NCBI GenBank assembly: GCA_948616425.1
Contig: CAPGBJ010000115.1
Coordinates: 1-16,523, forward strand
Origin: an uncultured Oscillospiraceae bacterium
GTDB taxonomy: Bacteria > Bacillota > Clostridia > Oscillospirales > Oscillospiraceae
Reading direction: 5' to 3'
Length of the DNA: 16,523 bases
Part shown: positions 7,283 through 13,172 of the stretch, piece after piece
How positions within the stretch are numbered: the first letter of the stretch is position 1
Layout: each line of letters opens with the position of its first letter
Translations under genes and position numbers: made by a program
The notes under the pieces: model-generated
Database searches by the model: none
What the model was told of the DNA's origin: nothing
The model's input: the letters and a program-made list of their open reading frames with translations, nothing else

Positions 7283-7305
7283 GGGTTACACTCCTATGTA
7301 ACTGC

Positions 7306-7327
7306 GGCGGGGGATCTCTCCCCCGCC
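7306..7327. other. GC hairpin between yqzL and recO
   Basis: A perfect 9-base stem (GGCGGGGGA with TCCCCCGCC) around a TCTC loop, lying between the yqzL stop and the recO ribosome site. No T-run follows, so it is unlikely to terminate. It may tune recO expression or protect mRNA ends. Confidence 0.5.
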
Positions 7328-7333
7328 TACAGG

Positions 7334-7480
7334 TCAAATTTCTTTTGCCCGCGGCTGAAACGCCGTTTCAGCGGGCTCCTCCCGACTTGCGCGGTCCTCC
7401 TGGCGCTGTCCGGCAACAGCCAGGTAGGCAGCCGGCAGACCTGTCTCACAAAATAGCCTCCAAAGTCCCCGCTCGTCCAC
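7334..7480 (-). CDS. yqzL: YqzL-like small protein
   Basis: A 48-codon gene starting with GTG at 7480, with a GGGAGG ribosome site about eight bases upstream. The N-terminal segment RGLWRLFCETGLPAAYLA resembles the short YqzL family (an aromatic W-x-L-F, then E-T-G, then A-Y-L), which sits between era and recO in Bacillus and Clostridia. The position here is exactly that. The second half is charged and Gln-rich (QRQEDRASREEPAE) and looks disordered. The function of the family is unknown. The hairpin-like bases near 7354-7374 fall inside the coding sequence. The call rests on the resemblance plus gene order. Confidence 0.75.
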   Translation of the reverse strand: MDERGLWRLFCETGLPAAYLAVAGQRQEDRASREEPAETAFQPRAKEI

Positions 7481-7591
7481 GGTACCGCCCTCCCTTTCCT
7501 TTTGGAACTAGGCTGGCCGGTTTTGGGAGCGGGTATGAGCGGTAAATTTTGTCGACGCCGCGGCCCCGTGGGGCAGGGGCAGAGACCTGCT

Positions 7592-7792
7592 CTACACACC
7601 GCTCAATTCACGTTCAATCAAACCATGCGCGATCTCAAACGCCTTGATCCGCCGCTCTGCCAAGGTAATCTGGGACTTATATCGCTCTGGATTCTCTTTT
7701 GCCCGCAATGTCTGAATTGTCTCCCGCAGTTTGTGCAACGTAGAGGCAATCTGACGCTTGGCCTCGGTCAACTCATCTCTTGAATACTCCAT
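7592..7792 (-). CDS. Small conserved-looking helical protein between era and yqzL
   Basis: A 66-residue, highly charged protein that should be almost entirely helical. It has Glu, Lys and Arg throughout, with a heptad-like run of Leu, Ile and Ala (DELTEAKRQIASTLHKLRET, then AERRIKAFEIAHGLIER), which suggests a small coiled-coil dimer. There is no signal peptide or membrane segment. The ATG at 7792 comes one base after the era stop, and its AGGAG site lies within the last era codons, so translation is coupled to era. I do not recognise a named family. The reading frame is well supported by the coupling and the composition. Confidence 0.8.
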   Translation of the reverse strand: MEYSRDELTEAKRQIASTLHKLRETIQTLRAKENPERYKSQITLAERRIKAFEIAHGLIERELSGV

Positions 7793-7793
7793 G

Positions 7794-8687
7794 TCACTCC
7801 TTCACATACCCGAAGTTCTGGATGGCCGCCGGGTTGTCCCGCCAGTTCTCCTTCACCTTGACCCAGGTCTTCAAAAACACCTTGGTCCCCATAAACCGCT
7901 CCATATCCTGCCGGGCCAAGGTTGAGGCCCTCTTGAGCATTCCCCCGCCCTTGCCGATGATAATCCCTTTGTGACTGTTCTTCTCGCAGTAGATGGTGGC
8001 CTCTACCTCTACCACCTCGTCATCCCGCTCCACAAAGCGGGTGATCTCCACGGCGGTGCCGTGGGGGATCTCCTTGTCCAGCAGAAGCAGCAGCTTCTCC
8101 CGCATAATCTCAGCCATCATCTGCCGTTCTGGCTGGTCAGAGGTCATGTCCTCCGGAAAAAGCTGGGGTCCCTCGGGCAGGAAGCCCTCCAGCACGTCCA
8201 GCAGCTCCCCCACCCCCTGGCCGGTTCTGGCGGAGATGGGCACCACCGCGTCAAAGTTATGCTCCTGGCTGTATACCTGGATAACTTCCAACAGCTTGTC
8301 CTTCTGAACCACCGTATCCGCCTTGTTGATGGCCAGTACGGCGGGACAGTTCAGGGTTTTAATCCGGGCGATCAGCTGCCCCTCTGGCTCCCCCACGTGG
8401 GGGATGGGCTCCACCAGCAGGAGCACAGCGTCTACATCGGATACGCTCTCCCGCACCACGTTGACCATGTAGTCCCCCAGGCGGGTGCGGGCCTTATGCA
8501 GGCCGGGTGTGTCCACAAAGACGAACTGACTCTCCCCCCGGTTTTTAATGCCGCAGATGCGGTTCCGGGTAGTCTGGGGCTTATTGGTGACAATGGCCAC
8601 CTTCTCTCCCACAAAGGCATTGGTCAAGGTGGACTTGCCCACATTGGGCCGCCCGCAGATGGTGATAATGCCTGATTTTTTTATCAT
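7794..8687 (-). CDS. era: GTPase Era
   Basis: A complete 297-residue Era, the GTPase that binds the 3' end of 16S rRNA and checks small-subunit assembly. The G domain shows G1 GRPNVGKS (12-19), a TTRNRICGI switch region (G2), G3 DTPG (59-62), G4 NKAD (121-124) and G5 SAR (152-154). The C-terminal KH RNA-binding domain contains the GxxG loop GKGG (245-248) in the typical HKGIIIGKGGGMLK block. The ATG at 8687 has a GAGGA site about nine bases upstream. Neighbours YbeY and RecO are its usual partners. Nothing is missing. Confidence 0.98.
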   Translation of the reverse strand: MIKKSGIITICGRPNVGKSTLTNAFVGEKVAIVTNKPQTTRNRICGIKNRGESQFVFVDTPGLHKARTRLGDYMVNVVRESVSDVDAVLLLVEPIPHVGEPEGQLIARIKTLNCPAVLAINKADTVVQKDKLLEVIQVYSQEHNFDAVVPISARTGQGVGELLDVLEGFLPEGPQLFPEDMTSDQPERQMMAEIMREKLLLLLDKEIPHGTAVEITRFVERDDEVVEVEATIYCEKNSHKGIIIGKGGGMLKRASTLARQDMERFMGTKVFLKTWVKVKENWRDNPAAIQNFGYVKE

Positions 8688-8773
8688 AGATGATCCTCAC
8701 TTTCTCTCCGGGTGTGAGCGGTTTCCCGGAATATCCTTTCCTACCCCAGCGAACTGGGAATCTGACATCCCCA

Positions 8774-8956
8774 TTACTTCCTAAAGAAGTGTTTCCCAAG
8801 AAAACACACCACAACCAGTACGGCGCAGGCCATAGCGCAGATGGCGACGTAGGGCGTCAGGTCCAGCTTGAAGTTCCAGCTCTTCCCCTCCTGGCGGCCC
8901 ATGTCCTCATAGTCGTCGAATTCGTCCTCAATAGCGGTCAATTTAATCCTTTTCAC
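8774..8956 (-). CDS. Small single-pass membrane protein
   Basis: A 60-residue protein starting with GTG at 8956, with AAGGAG seven bases upstream. It overlaps the last 14 bases of ybeY, so translation is probably coupled. The first 35 residues are charged and acidic (AIEDEFDDYEDMG). One hydrophobic helix follows (YVAICAMACAVLVVVCFLG, about 36-54), ending in a basic KHFFRK tail that fits a cytoplasmic C-terminus or a stop-transfer anchor. It occupies the place where many Firmicutes carry diacylglycerol kinase dgkA between ybeY and era, but has no similarity to it. The family is not recognised. Confidence 0.8.
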   Translation of the reverse strand: MKRIKLTAIEDEFDDYEDMGRQEGKSWNFKLDLTPYVAICAMACAVLVVVCFLGKHFFRK

Positions 8957-9494
8957 AACAATTCTCCTTTTTTATGACTCCCAATTCGTTTTGTGTTCCT
9001 CCAGGAGAAAGCAGCCTTGTGATCCCCAATTCTCCCAAAATAGCCTCCTCCCGCTCTCGCATCCGGGCCTTCATGGGCCCCTCATCCAGGTGGTCATACC
9101 CCAGCAGGTGAAGGACGGAGTGGACAGCCAAATAGCACACCTCCCGCTCCGGGGAGTGACCGAACTCTTCCGCCTGGGCACATGCCCGTTCCAGGGAGAG
9201 CATCATGTCTCCCAGCAGCACCTTGTTGGTGTCCGGGTCGGCCCAGTCCGTCTGGGGCTTCTCCCCAGGGGACAGCTCAAACATAGGAAAGGACAACACA
9301 TCGGTAGCGCAGTCCACCCCCCGCATGTCCAAGTTGGTCTGGTGAATGCCTGCGTCGTCGGTAACACATACCTCAACAATGCAGGGCACATCCACCTTTT
9401 CCCCCTCCAGAGCCGCCAGAACGGCCCGTCTGATTTGCTCCTCTACCGCAGACGGCATCTCCACCTCAGTGTCGATATAAACCTCATGTTCCAT
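8943..9494 (-). CDS. ybeY: Endoribonuclease YbeY (16S rRNA maturation)
   Basis: A 183-residue YbeY, the zinc metalloprotein involved in 16S rRNA 3'-end maturation and ribosome quality control. The zinc motif H-x3-H-x5-H is intact as H125, H129 and H135 in HSVLHLLGYDH. The family signature DVLSFP is at 65-70 and LGDMMLS at 94-100. The C-terminus extends about 25 residues past the usual ILGELGI end. I start at 9494 because GAGGGG lies about seven bases upstream; the longer frame to 9548 would begin inside the -35 box of the promoter. It is first in the run leading to era and recO. Confidence 0.95.
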   Translation of the reverse strand: MEHEVYIDTEVEMPSAVEEQIRRAVLAALEGEKVDVPCIVEVCVTDDAGIHQTNLDMRGVDCATDVLSFPMFELSPGEKPQTDWADPDTNKVLLGDMMLSLERACAQAEEFGHSPEREVCYLAVHSVLHLLGYDHLDEGPMKARMREREEAILGELGITRLLSPGGTQNELGVIKKENCCEKD

Positions 9495-9519
9495 GGCCCA
9501 ACCCCCCCTCATTTTCTCT

Positions 9520-9548
9520 ATTATACGAAAAATATTTTGTCTGGTCAA
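9520..9548 (-). promoter_or_regulatory. Sigma-A promoter for the ybeY-era-recO run
   Basis: On the minus strand TTGACC (9543-9548, five of six), a 17-base spacer and a perfect TATAAT (9520-9525). The start point would be near 9513, leaving a leader of about 20 bases before the ybeY ATG at 9494. It is divergent from spoVAD, with about 60 bases between the -35 box and the spoVAD start. Confidence 0.85.
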
Positions 9549-9609
9549 ACATATTTTCCCCCTATTGATGTAAAACTAACCGCAAACATCACAGACAGGA
9601 CGTGACCAC

Positions 9610-10623
9610 ATGACAACCAAAAAAATCGGGACCCAGACGGCGGCCCTGGCCAATCCGCCCTCCCTGGCCGGCTGGGCCAACGTGGCAGGCAAAAAGGAGG
9701 GAGAGGGCCCTCTAGCCGACACCTTTGACTATATCGACGGGGACGATACCTTTGGAGAATCCACCTGGGAGAAATCGGAGAGCGCCATGCAGAAGCAGGC
9801 GCTGGGGCTGGCCTTGAACAAGGCGGGGCAGGCAGCCTCGGCCTTGGATTGGATTTTCGCCGGCGATTTACTCAACCAGTGTATTGGTTCCTCCTTCGCC
9901 GCCCGGGAGCAGCAGGTTCCCTTCTTTGGTCTATACGGCGCCTGCTCCACCATGGGGGAGGGGTTGGCACTGGCCTCTATGACCTTGGATGGCGGCTTTG
10001 GGGAGTGGGCCGCAGTGACGGCCTCTTCCCACTTCTGTTCAGCGGAACGGCAATACCGCGCCCCCCTGGAATACGGCGGACAGCGCACCCCCACCTCCCA
10101 GTGGACGGCCACCGCCGCCGGGGCGGCTGTTTTAGCCCGGGAGGGTCCAGGGCCCTATATCACCCATGTCACCGTGGGAAAAATTGTGGACAAGGGGATT
10201 ACCGATACCAACAACATGGGGGCAGCCATGGCCCCTGCCGCCCACGCCAGCATAACCGCCCACTTCAAAGACACAGGCCGCTCCCCCAGCAGCTACGACA
10301 TGATTTTCACCGGTGACCTGGGGGTGCTGGGCAGTGAACTGCTGATAGAACTGCTGCGCCAGGATGGTATTCAGCTGAACAACCACGCCGACTGCGGCGC
10401 GATGCTCTTCGACATCCAAAACCAGGACGTCCACTGCGGCGGCTCGGGCTGCGGCTGTTGTGCCTCGGTGCTCACCGGATATATCCTCAACAATCTGAAA
10501 GCGGGCAAGTGGAAAAATATCCTCTTCTGCCCCACCGGAGCCCTCCATTCCCCCACCTCCGCTTTCCAGGGGGAGTCCATCCCTGGCATCTGCCACGCCA
10601 TCGCGATTTCAACCACAAAATAA
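9610..10623 (+). CDS. spoVAD: Stage V sporulation protein AD
   Basis: A complete 337-residue SpoVAD, part of the inner-membrane SpoVA channel that moves dipicolinic acid into the forespore and releases it on germination. The protein has a thiolase-like fold and binds dipicolinic acid. Recognisable blocks are GDLLNQCIGSSFAAR, PFFGLYGACSTMGE, ASSHFCSAERQYR, the GIQLNNHADCGAM region and GSGCGCCASVLTGYI near the end. The ATG at 9610 has a weak AGGA site about nine bases upstream. A sigma-G-like CATATTT lies at 9550-9556 with a poor -35; I infer forespore expression from family knowledge more than from this site. spoVAE follows nine bases after the stop. SpoVAC, normally next upstream, is not here. 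Confidence 0.95.
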   Translation: MTTKKIGTQTAALANPPSLAGWANVAGKKEGEGPLADTFDYIDGDDTFGESTWEKSESAMQKQALGLALNKAGQAASALDWIFAGDLLNQCIGSSFAAREQQVPFFGLYGACSTMGEGLALASMTLDGGFGEWAAVTASSHFCSAERQYRAPLEYGGQRTPTSQWTATAAGAAVLAREGPGPYITHVTVGKIVDKGITDTNNMGAAMAPAAHASITAHFKDTGRSPSSYDMIFTGDLGVLGSELLIELLRQDGIQLNNHADCGAMLFDIQNQDVHCGGSGCGCCASVLTGYILNNLKAGKWKNILFCPTGALHSPTSAFQGESIPGICHAIAISTTK

Positions 10624-10632
10624 GGGGATTTT

Positions 10633-10989
10633 ATGGAATATTTAAACGCATTTCTCTGCGGCGGCATTCTGTGCGTCATCGGACAAATCCTGATTGACAA
10701 GACCCCTCTCACCCCCGCCAAAATTCTGGTGAGCTACGTCACCGCCGGGGTGATTCTCAGCGGTGTGGGGGTATATCAGTACCTGGTGGACTGGGGAGGC
10801 GCAGGGGCCACAGTACCCCTCACCGGCTTTGGCCACCTGTTGGCCAAAGGGGTTAAAAAGGCGGTGGAGGAGGATGGCCTTATTGGCGTCCTCACCGGCG
10901 GTTCCACCGCCGCTGCCGGAGGCATCACCGCCGCCATCTTCTTCGGTTTTTTGGTGGCCCTGATCTGCAAACCCAAGCCCAAAGCGTAA
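10633..10989 (+). CDS. spoVAE: Stage V sporulation protein AE
   Basis: A complete 118-residue SpoVAE (AEb type), an integral membrane subunit of the SpoVA dipicolinic acid channel. Hydrophobic helices lie near residues 6-20 (AFLCGGILCVIGQIL), 29-51 (PAKILVSYVTAGVILSGVGV) and 93-111, after the Gly/Ala-rich GGSTAAAGG run. The conserved middle PLTGFGHLLAKGVKKAVEEDG is present. The ATG at 10633 has an AGGGG site six bases upstream and follows spoVAD by nine bases, so the pair is one transcript. A hairpin follows three bases after the stop. Confidence 0.95.
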   Translation: MEYLNAFLCGGILCVIGQILIDKTPLTPAKILVSYVTAGVILSGVGVYQYLVDWGGAGATVPLTGFGHLLAKGVKKAVEEDGLIGVLTGGSTAAAGGITAAIFFGFLVALICKPKPKA

Positions 10990-10991
10990 TA

Positions 10992-11021
10992 ATACCGCCT
11001 CCCCAACCGGGGAGGCGGTAT
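10992..11021. terminator. Shared hairpin between spoVAE and the GRAM-like gene
   Basis: A perfect 13-base stem (ATACCGCCTCCCC with GGGGAGGCGGTAT) around an AACC loop, between two genes that converge. On the minus strand it is followed by TATTATT, a modest T-rich tail. On the plus strand there is no T-run. It most likely ends the minus gene, and by structure alone may also stop or protect the spoVA transcript. The inner ten bases of each arm recur at 11886-11910. Confidence 0.7.
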
Positions 11022-11026
11022 CGCTG

Positions 11027-11374
11027 TCAGGAAATATGCTCGTTGAGCCAAGTGACATATTTATCCCGCTTCATAATGCCCAGCAGATACACCTTGCCGT
11101 CCCGCATGGTGATCTCCACACCAAAGGGGAAGAAGGGCGGCGTTGCGCAGGTACGCACCGAGGCGATGTCTTTTATCTCGATCTCCCAGCTGACGGACGC
11201 TGTTCCCACGAGTCCGGATGCTAGGAAGGCCACCCGCTGGTCGGTCATATACAGTTTGCCAGACACCTGGCGCTTGCCCAGCACCTGGGGCATCTTCCAG
11301 CAGTCACAGCCCACCTTCTGGGCAAACAGTTCCTCCCCGGGACGGGGATCAAACGTAGGTTTTGCCAATCTCAT
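11027..11374 (-). CDS. GRAM/PH-like domain protein
   Basis: A 115-residue protein with the pattern of a bacterial GRAM (PH-like) domain. It begins with a short lead containing GEELFAQKVGCDCWK. KRQVSGKLYMTDQRVAFLASG follows, the characteristic strand-turn-strand of GRAM proteins. After that come a WEIEIKDIASV strand and a VEITMRDGKVYLLGIMKRDKYVTWL end, where the closing helix packs on the barrel. There is no membrane segment or signal peptide. Such domains often bind lipids or other proteins, but the partner here is unknown. The ATG at 11374 has a strong GAGGAGG site unusually close upstream. It converges with spoVAE; nothing ties it to sporulation beyond position. Confidence 0.75.
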   Translation of the reverse strand: MRLAKPTFDPRPGEELFAQKVGCDCWKMPQVLGKRQVSGKLYMTDQRVAFLASGLVGTASVSWEIEIKDIASVRTCATPPFFPFGVEITMRDGKVYLLGIMKRDKYVTWLNEHIS

Positions 11375-11409
11375 TTCCTCCTCATCTGTTTTAGTCTATA
11401 CGCTCGACT

Positions 11410-11454
11410 GGCGGCGCGGGGGTGGAACGCTTCCGACCCCCACGGCCCGCCGCC
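11410..11454. other. Large three-part GC hairpin
   Basis: GGCGGCG pairs with CGCCGCC, GGGGGT with ACCCCC, and GGAA with TTCC around a CGC loop, giving 17 pairs with small internal loops. It lies 36 bases upstream of the GRAM-like gene on that gene's transcript side. It has no T-run on either side, so a leader or processing role is more likely than termination. Confidence 0.5.
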
Positions 11455-11460
11455 GAGACG

Positions 11461-11496
11461 AACAAAGCGGCACAGGATTCAATCACCCTGCACCGC
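11461..11496 (-). terminator. Terminator-like hairpin on the minus strand
   Basis: Read on the minus strand, GCGGTGCAGG pairs with CCTGTGCCGC over ten bases, including two G-U pairs, around a ten-base loop. TTTGTT follows. On the plus strand those two positions become C-A mismatches, so the minus-strand RNA is the folded one. It overlaps the stop codon of the 37-codon ORF. Confidence 0.45.
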
Positions 11497-11592
11497 TAAA
11501 ACAAACAGCACAATTCCCATTCCGCCTTGAAAAGGAGCCTCAAAGGCGTTATAATTGGATTGGCGCAAGTTTCTTGCTGTGTAGGAGGTCAT
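11479..11592 (-). CDS. Possible 37-residue small protein
   Basis: An ATG at 11592 opens a 37-codon frame ending in TGA at 11479-11481. The first 24 residues are polar (SYTARNLRQSNYNAFEAPF) and the end is hydrophobic (GGMGIVLFVLAV). AGGAG lies only two bases before the ATG, closer than normal. Both sit in a hairpin (11581-11601), with AGGAG in the stem and the ATG in the loop. A promoter-like site lies about 70 bases upstream, and a terminator-like hairpin overlaps the stop. Layout favours a tiny gene or a small RNA; length alone does not exclude chance. No family recognised. Confidence 0.3.
   Translation of the reverse strand: MTSYTARNLRQSNYNAFEAPFQGGMGIVLFVLAVQGD
11527..11555 (+). promoter_or_regulatory. 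Plus-strand sigma-A-like promoter with overlapping inverted repeat
   Basis: TTGAAA (11527-11532, five of six), a 17-base spacer and a perfect TATAAT (11550-11555). An imperfect inverted repeat, CGCCTTGA at 11523-11530 and TCAAAGGCG at 11540-11548, covers the -35 box and spacer, where a repressor could bind. No plus-strand gene follows. A transcript from here would run antisense to the minus-strand ORFs and could end at the hairpin at 11886-11918. Confidence 0.5.
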
Positions 11593-11605
11593 CTCTCCTG
11601 CATAG

Positions 11606-11636
11606 GGGTATGGGGAGCTTCCATCTCCCCACACCC
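11606..11636 (-). other. 12-pair hairpin
   Basis: On the minus strand GGGTGTGGGGAG pairs fully with CTCCCCATACCC (one G-U pair) around a seven-base loop. On the plus strand one position is an A-C mismatch. It lies just downstream of the leftward promoter-like site, in the leader of the possible 37-codon ORF. Confidence 0.5.
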
Positions 11637-11659
11637 TGCCTTATTCATCTCGTGCCCCT

Positions 11660-11688
11660 ATTTTATACCAAAATCCCCCGCCTTGCAA
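11660..11688 (-). promoter_or_regulatory. Weak promoter-like site, leftward
   Basis: TTGCAA (11683-11688, four of six), a 17-base spacer and TAAAAT (11660-11665, five of six) on the minus strand. Transcription would begin near 11653 and run through the hairpins and the 37-codon ORF toward the GRAM-like gene. Confidence 0.3.
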
Positions 11689-11923
11689 GGGCTTTTTCCA
11701 AAATCTCGCAGCCGCAAAGGCTCCTTTCCCTTGACACCTCCGCGAAAAATAATCTTCCGCACATCGTACATTTCGTTACAGTTAAGGCCAGGGTATCACC
11801 CATAACCACGATTGGAATATACTCCCCCTCTCGGCAGATATCGTCAAACTGCCTCGCCCCTGGACAACGCCTCAGACATAAGCGACCGCCTCCCCAAGTT
11901 GGGGAGGCGGCATTCTTTTTCAT
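11663..11923 (-). CDS. Possible Cys-containing hypothetical protein, doubtful start
   Basis: An 86-codon frame. Its last 60 residues look like a real protein: FDDICREGEYIPIVVMG, then TVTKCTMCGRLFFAE and SLCGC, whose C-x2-C plus C-x-C would fit a small zinc ribbon. The first 25 residues are different. They are produced by translating the rightward terminator hairpin (11886-11911), and the only upstream start, ATG 11923, has no ribosome site. No other in-frame start comes before the conserved-looking part; the next is a GTG inside it. This suggests a gene that lost its 5' end, or a fragment. Third codon positions are less GC-rich than in neighbouring genes. Family not recognised. Confidence 0.3.
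   Translation of the reverse strand: MKKNAASPTWGGGRLCLRRCPGARQFDDICREGEYIPIVVMGDTLALTVTKCTMCGRLFFAEVSRERSLCGCEILEKALARRGILV
11886..11918 (+). terminator. Rightward intrinsic terminator without an obvious gene
   Basis: CCGCCTCCCC pairs with GGGGAGGCGG around a short AAGTT loop (which can add two A-T pairs). CATTCTTTTT follows on the plus strand. It is the second copy of the ten-base arms found at 10992-11021. No plus-strand gene lies upstream; the only candidate source is the promoter at 11527-11555. Confidence 0.65.
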
Positions 11924-12091
11924 CCATTATTTCAAGGACACATCGCGCAGAAGGTCATATTGCGGCAATCACACGGAATTTTGGCGGGGGCAATCATCAG
12001 ACCAAACAGACCCAGCGCCGCCCCCTGTTTCAAATAACATGTGACCTCCAGCTTTTTGCCCCGCCCCTCTCTCAGCTGTCGCTGACAGGGC

Positions 12092-13135
12092 TCAAGCCTG
12101 TGTCTCTTCTCTGGCCGGGGTCTCCAGCCGCATGAGGTCGATGTGCTCGGTGATACGCTCAATCATACCGGACGCGGCAAAGTCCCTGGCCTGGCGGACG
12201 GCATTTTGGATGGCGTAGGCGTCGGAGGAACCGTGGGCCTTGATGACAGGCTTGGAGATACCCACCAGGGCAGTGCCCCCCACCTCGCTGGCGCTCATCA
12301 ACTTTTTGAGATTCTTCAGTCCGCCGGACACCATCACAGCGGCCAGCTTAGTGACCAGGCTTTTCTTAAAAATCCCCTTCAGTTCCCGGACGAGAAACAG
12401 CCCAGTCCCTTCCATGGTCTTCAGGAAGATGTTCCCCGAGTAGCCGTCGGAGACGATCACATCTACCGCCCCTTCTACCGCCTCCCGGGCCTCCACATTG
12501 CCCACAAAATTGATGCGGCCGGCCTCCCCCGCCGCCTCCAGCATAGGGTAGACAGTGGTCTGAAGGGCGGTGCCTTTGGAGGGCTCAGCACCGATGTTCA
12601 AAAGCCCGACCTTGGGATTGGGGCGGCCCAACACCTTTTCGGCGTAGTAGGAGCCCATGTACGCAAACTGAAGTAAGTACTCCGGAGGACACTCAGCGTT
12701 GGCCCCACAGTCGATGAGCACCGCCCCGCCGTTCCCTGTGGGTACCACAGGGGCCAGGGCAGCCCGGCGAATGCCTTTGATCCGCTTGGCCACCAGAGTG
12801 GCCCCCGACAGCAGAGCCCCGGTGGAACCGGCGGACACAAAGGCATCCCCTGCCCCCTCTTTCAGTAAGTTCAGGCCCACCGTGAGGGAGGAGTCTTTCT
12901 TTTTCCGGAAAGCAGTGGCTGGGTCGTCGCACATCTCCACCACCTGGCTGGCATATGCCACCTCCACCCCAGCTGGCAAATCACTGATGCCGTTGTCAGC
13001 CAGCACCTTTAAAATCTCCTCGCTCTTACCCACCAGGACGATATCCACCCCATACTCCCGATTGGCCTGGACAGCCCCCATGACCGGGGCCTGGGGCGCA
13101 TTGTCCCCTCCCATTGCGTCTACGATGATCTTCAT
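12092..13135 (-). CDS. plsX: Phosphate acyltransferase PlsX
   Basis: A complete 347-residue PlsX, which converts acyl-ACP to acyl-phosphate, the acyl donor for PlsY in phospholipid synthesis. It is a peripheral enzyme at the membrane. The family start MKIIVDAMGGDNAPQAPVMG is present. VEMCDDPATAFRKKKDSSL, VSAGSTGALLSGATL, the LIDCGANAECPPEYL block and the VDVIVSDGYSGNIFLKTMEG segment follow in order. The ATG at 13135 (not the TTG just before it) has a GAGGG site about seven bases upstream. It follows trmFO on the same strand by 66 bases. acpP and rnc, frequent next neighbours, do not follow; the structured gap 11375-12091 does. Confidence 0.97.
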   Translation of the reverse strand: MKIIVDAMGGDNAPQAPVMGAVQANREYGVDIVLVGKSEEILKVLADNGISDLPAGVEVAYASQVVEMCDDPATAFRKKKDSSLTVGLNLLKEGAGDAFVSAGSTGALLSGATLVAKRIKGIRRAALAPVVPTGNGGAVLIDCGANAECPPEYLLQFAYMGSYYAEKVLGRPNPKVGLLNIGAEPSKGTALQTTVYPMLEAAGEAGRINFVGNVEAREAVEGAVDVIVSDGYSGNIFLKTMEGTGLFLVRELKGIFKKSLVTKLAAVMVSGGLKNLKKLMSASEVGGTALVGISKPVIKAHGSSDAYAIQNAVRQARDFAASGMIERITEHIDLMRLETPAREETQA

Positions 13136-13172
13136 CAATTTCCCTCTTTTCTGTACTGCGGCGGTTACTCTC

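Larger units (their letters stand above)
11375..12091. other. 717-base stretch without a confident gene
   Basis: Between the GRAM-like gene and plsX there is no well-supported gene. It holds, left to right: a large GC hairpin (11410-11454), a terminator-like hairpin facing left (11461-11496), a possible 37-codon ORF, a plus-strand promoter with an inverted repeat over it (11523-11555), two further hairpins (11581-11601, 11606-11636), a leftward promoter-like site (11660-11688), a Cys-containing ORF (11663-11923), a rightward terminator (11886-11918) and a short Cys-rich frame (11932-12024). I found no tRNA, rRNA, tmRNA, RNase P or T-box hallmark. Confidence 0.6.

Noticed and set aside
7351..7377. 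GCTGAAACG/CGTTTCAGC hairpin as a regulatory element
   Set aside because: It lies inside the yqzL coding frame and has no T-run or link to a start codon.
7327..7599. 90-codon minus-strand frame before recO
   Set aside because: It overlaps the 66-residue gene and covers the yqzL frame; the text is Arg/Pro-rich with no ribosome site, while the yqzL frame has family similarity and a good site.
9495..9548. Longer start for ybeY at 9548
   Set aside because: It would begin inside the -35 box of the ybeY promoter.
9526..9556. Sigma-G promoter for spoVAD
   Set aside because: CATATTT at 9550-9556 is a fair -10, but the -35 (CGAAAA) is poor; too weak to list as a feature.
10132..10596. 154-codon minus-strand frame
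   Set aside because: It mirrors spoVAD; its Gly/Val-rich text is the shadow of the conserved plus-strand gene.
11400..11920. Known structured RNA (6S, RNase P, tmRNA, SRP RNA, T-box)
   Set aside because: None of the conserved cores I know was found on either strand, and the sequential local hairpins do not make the long rod expected for 6S RNA.
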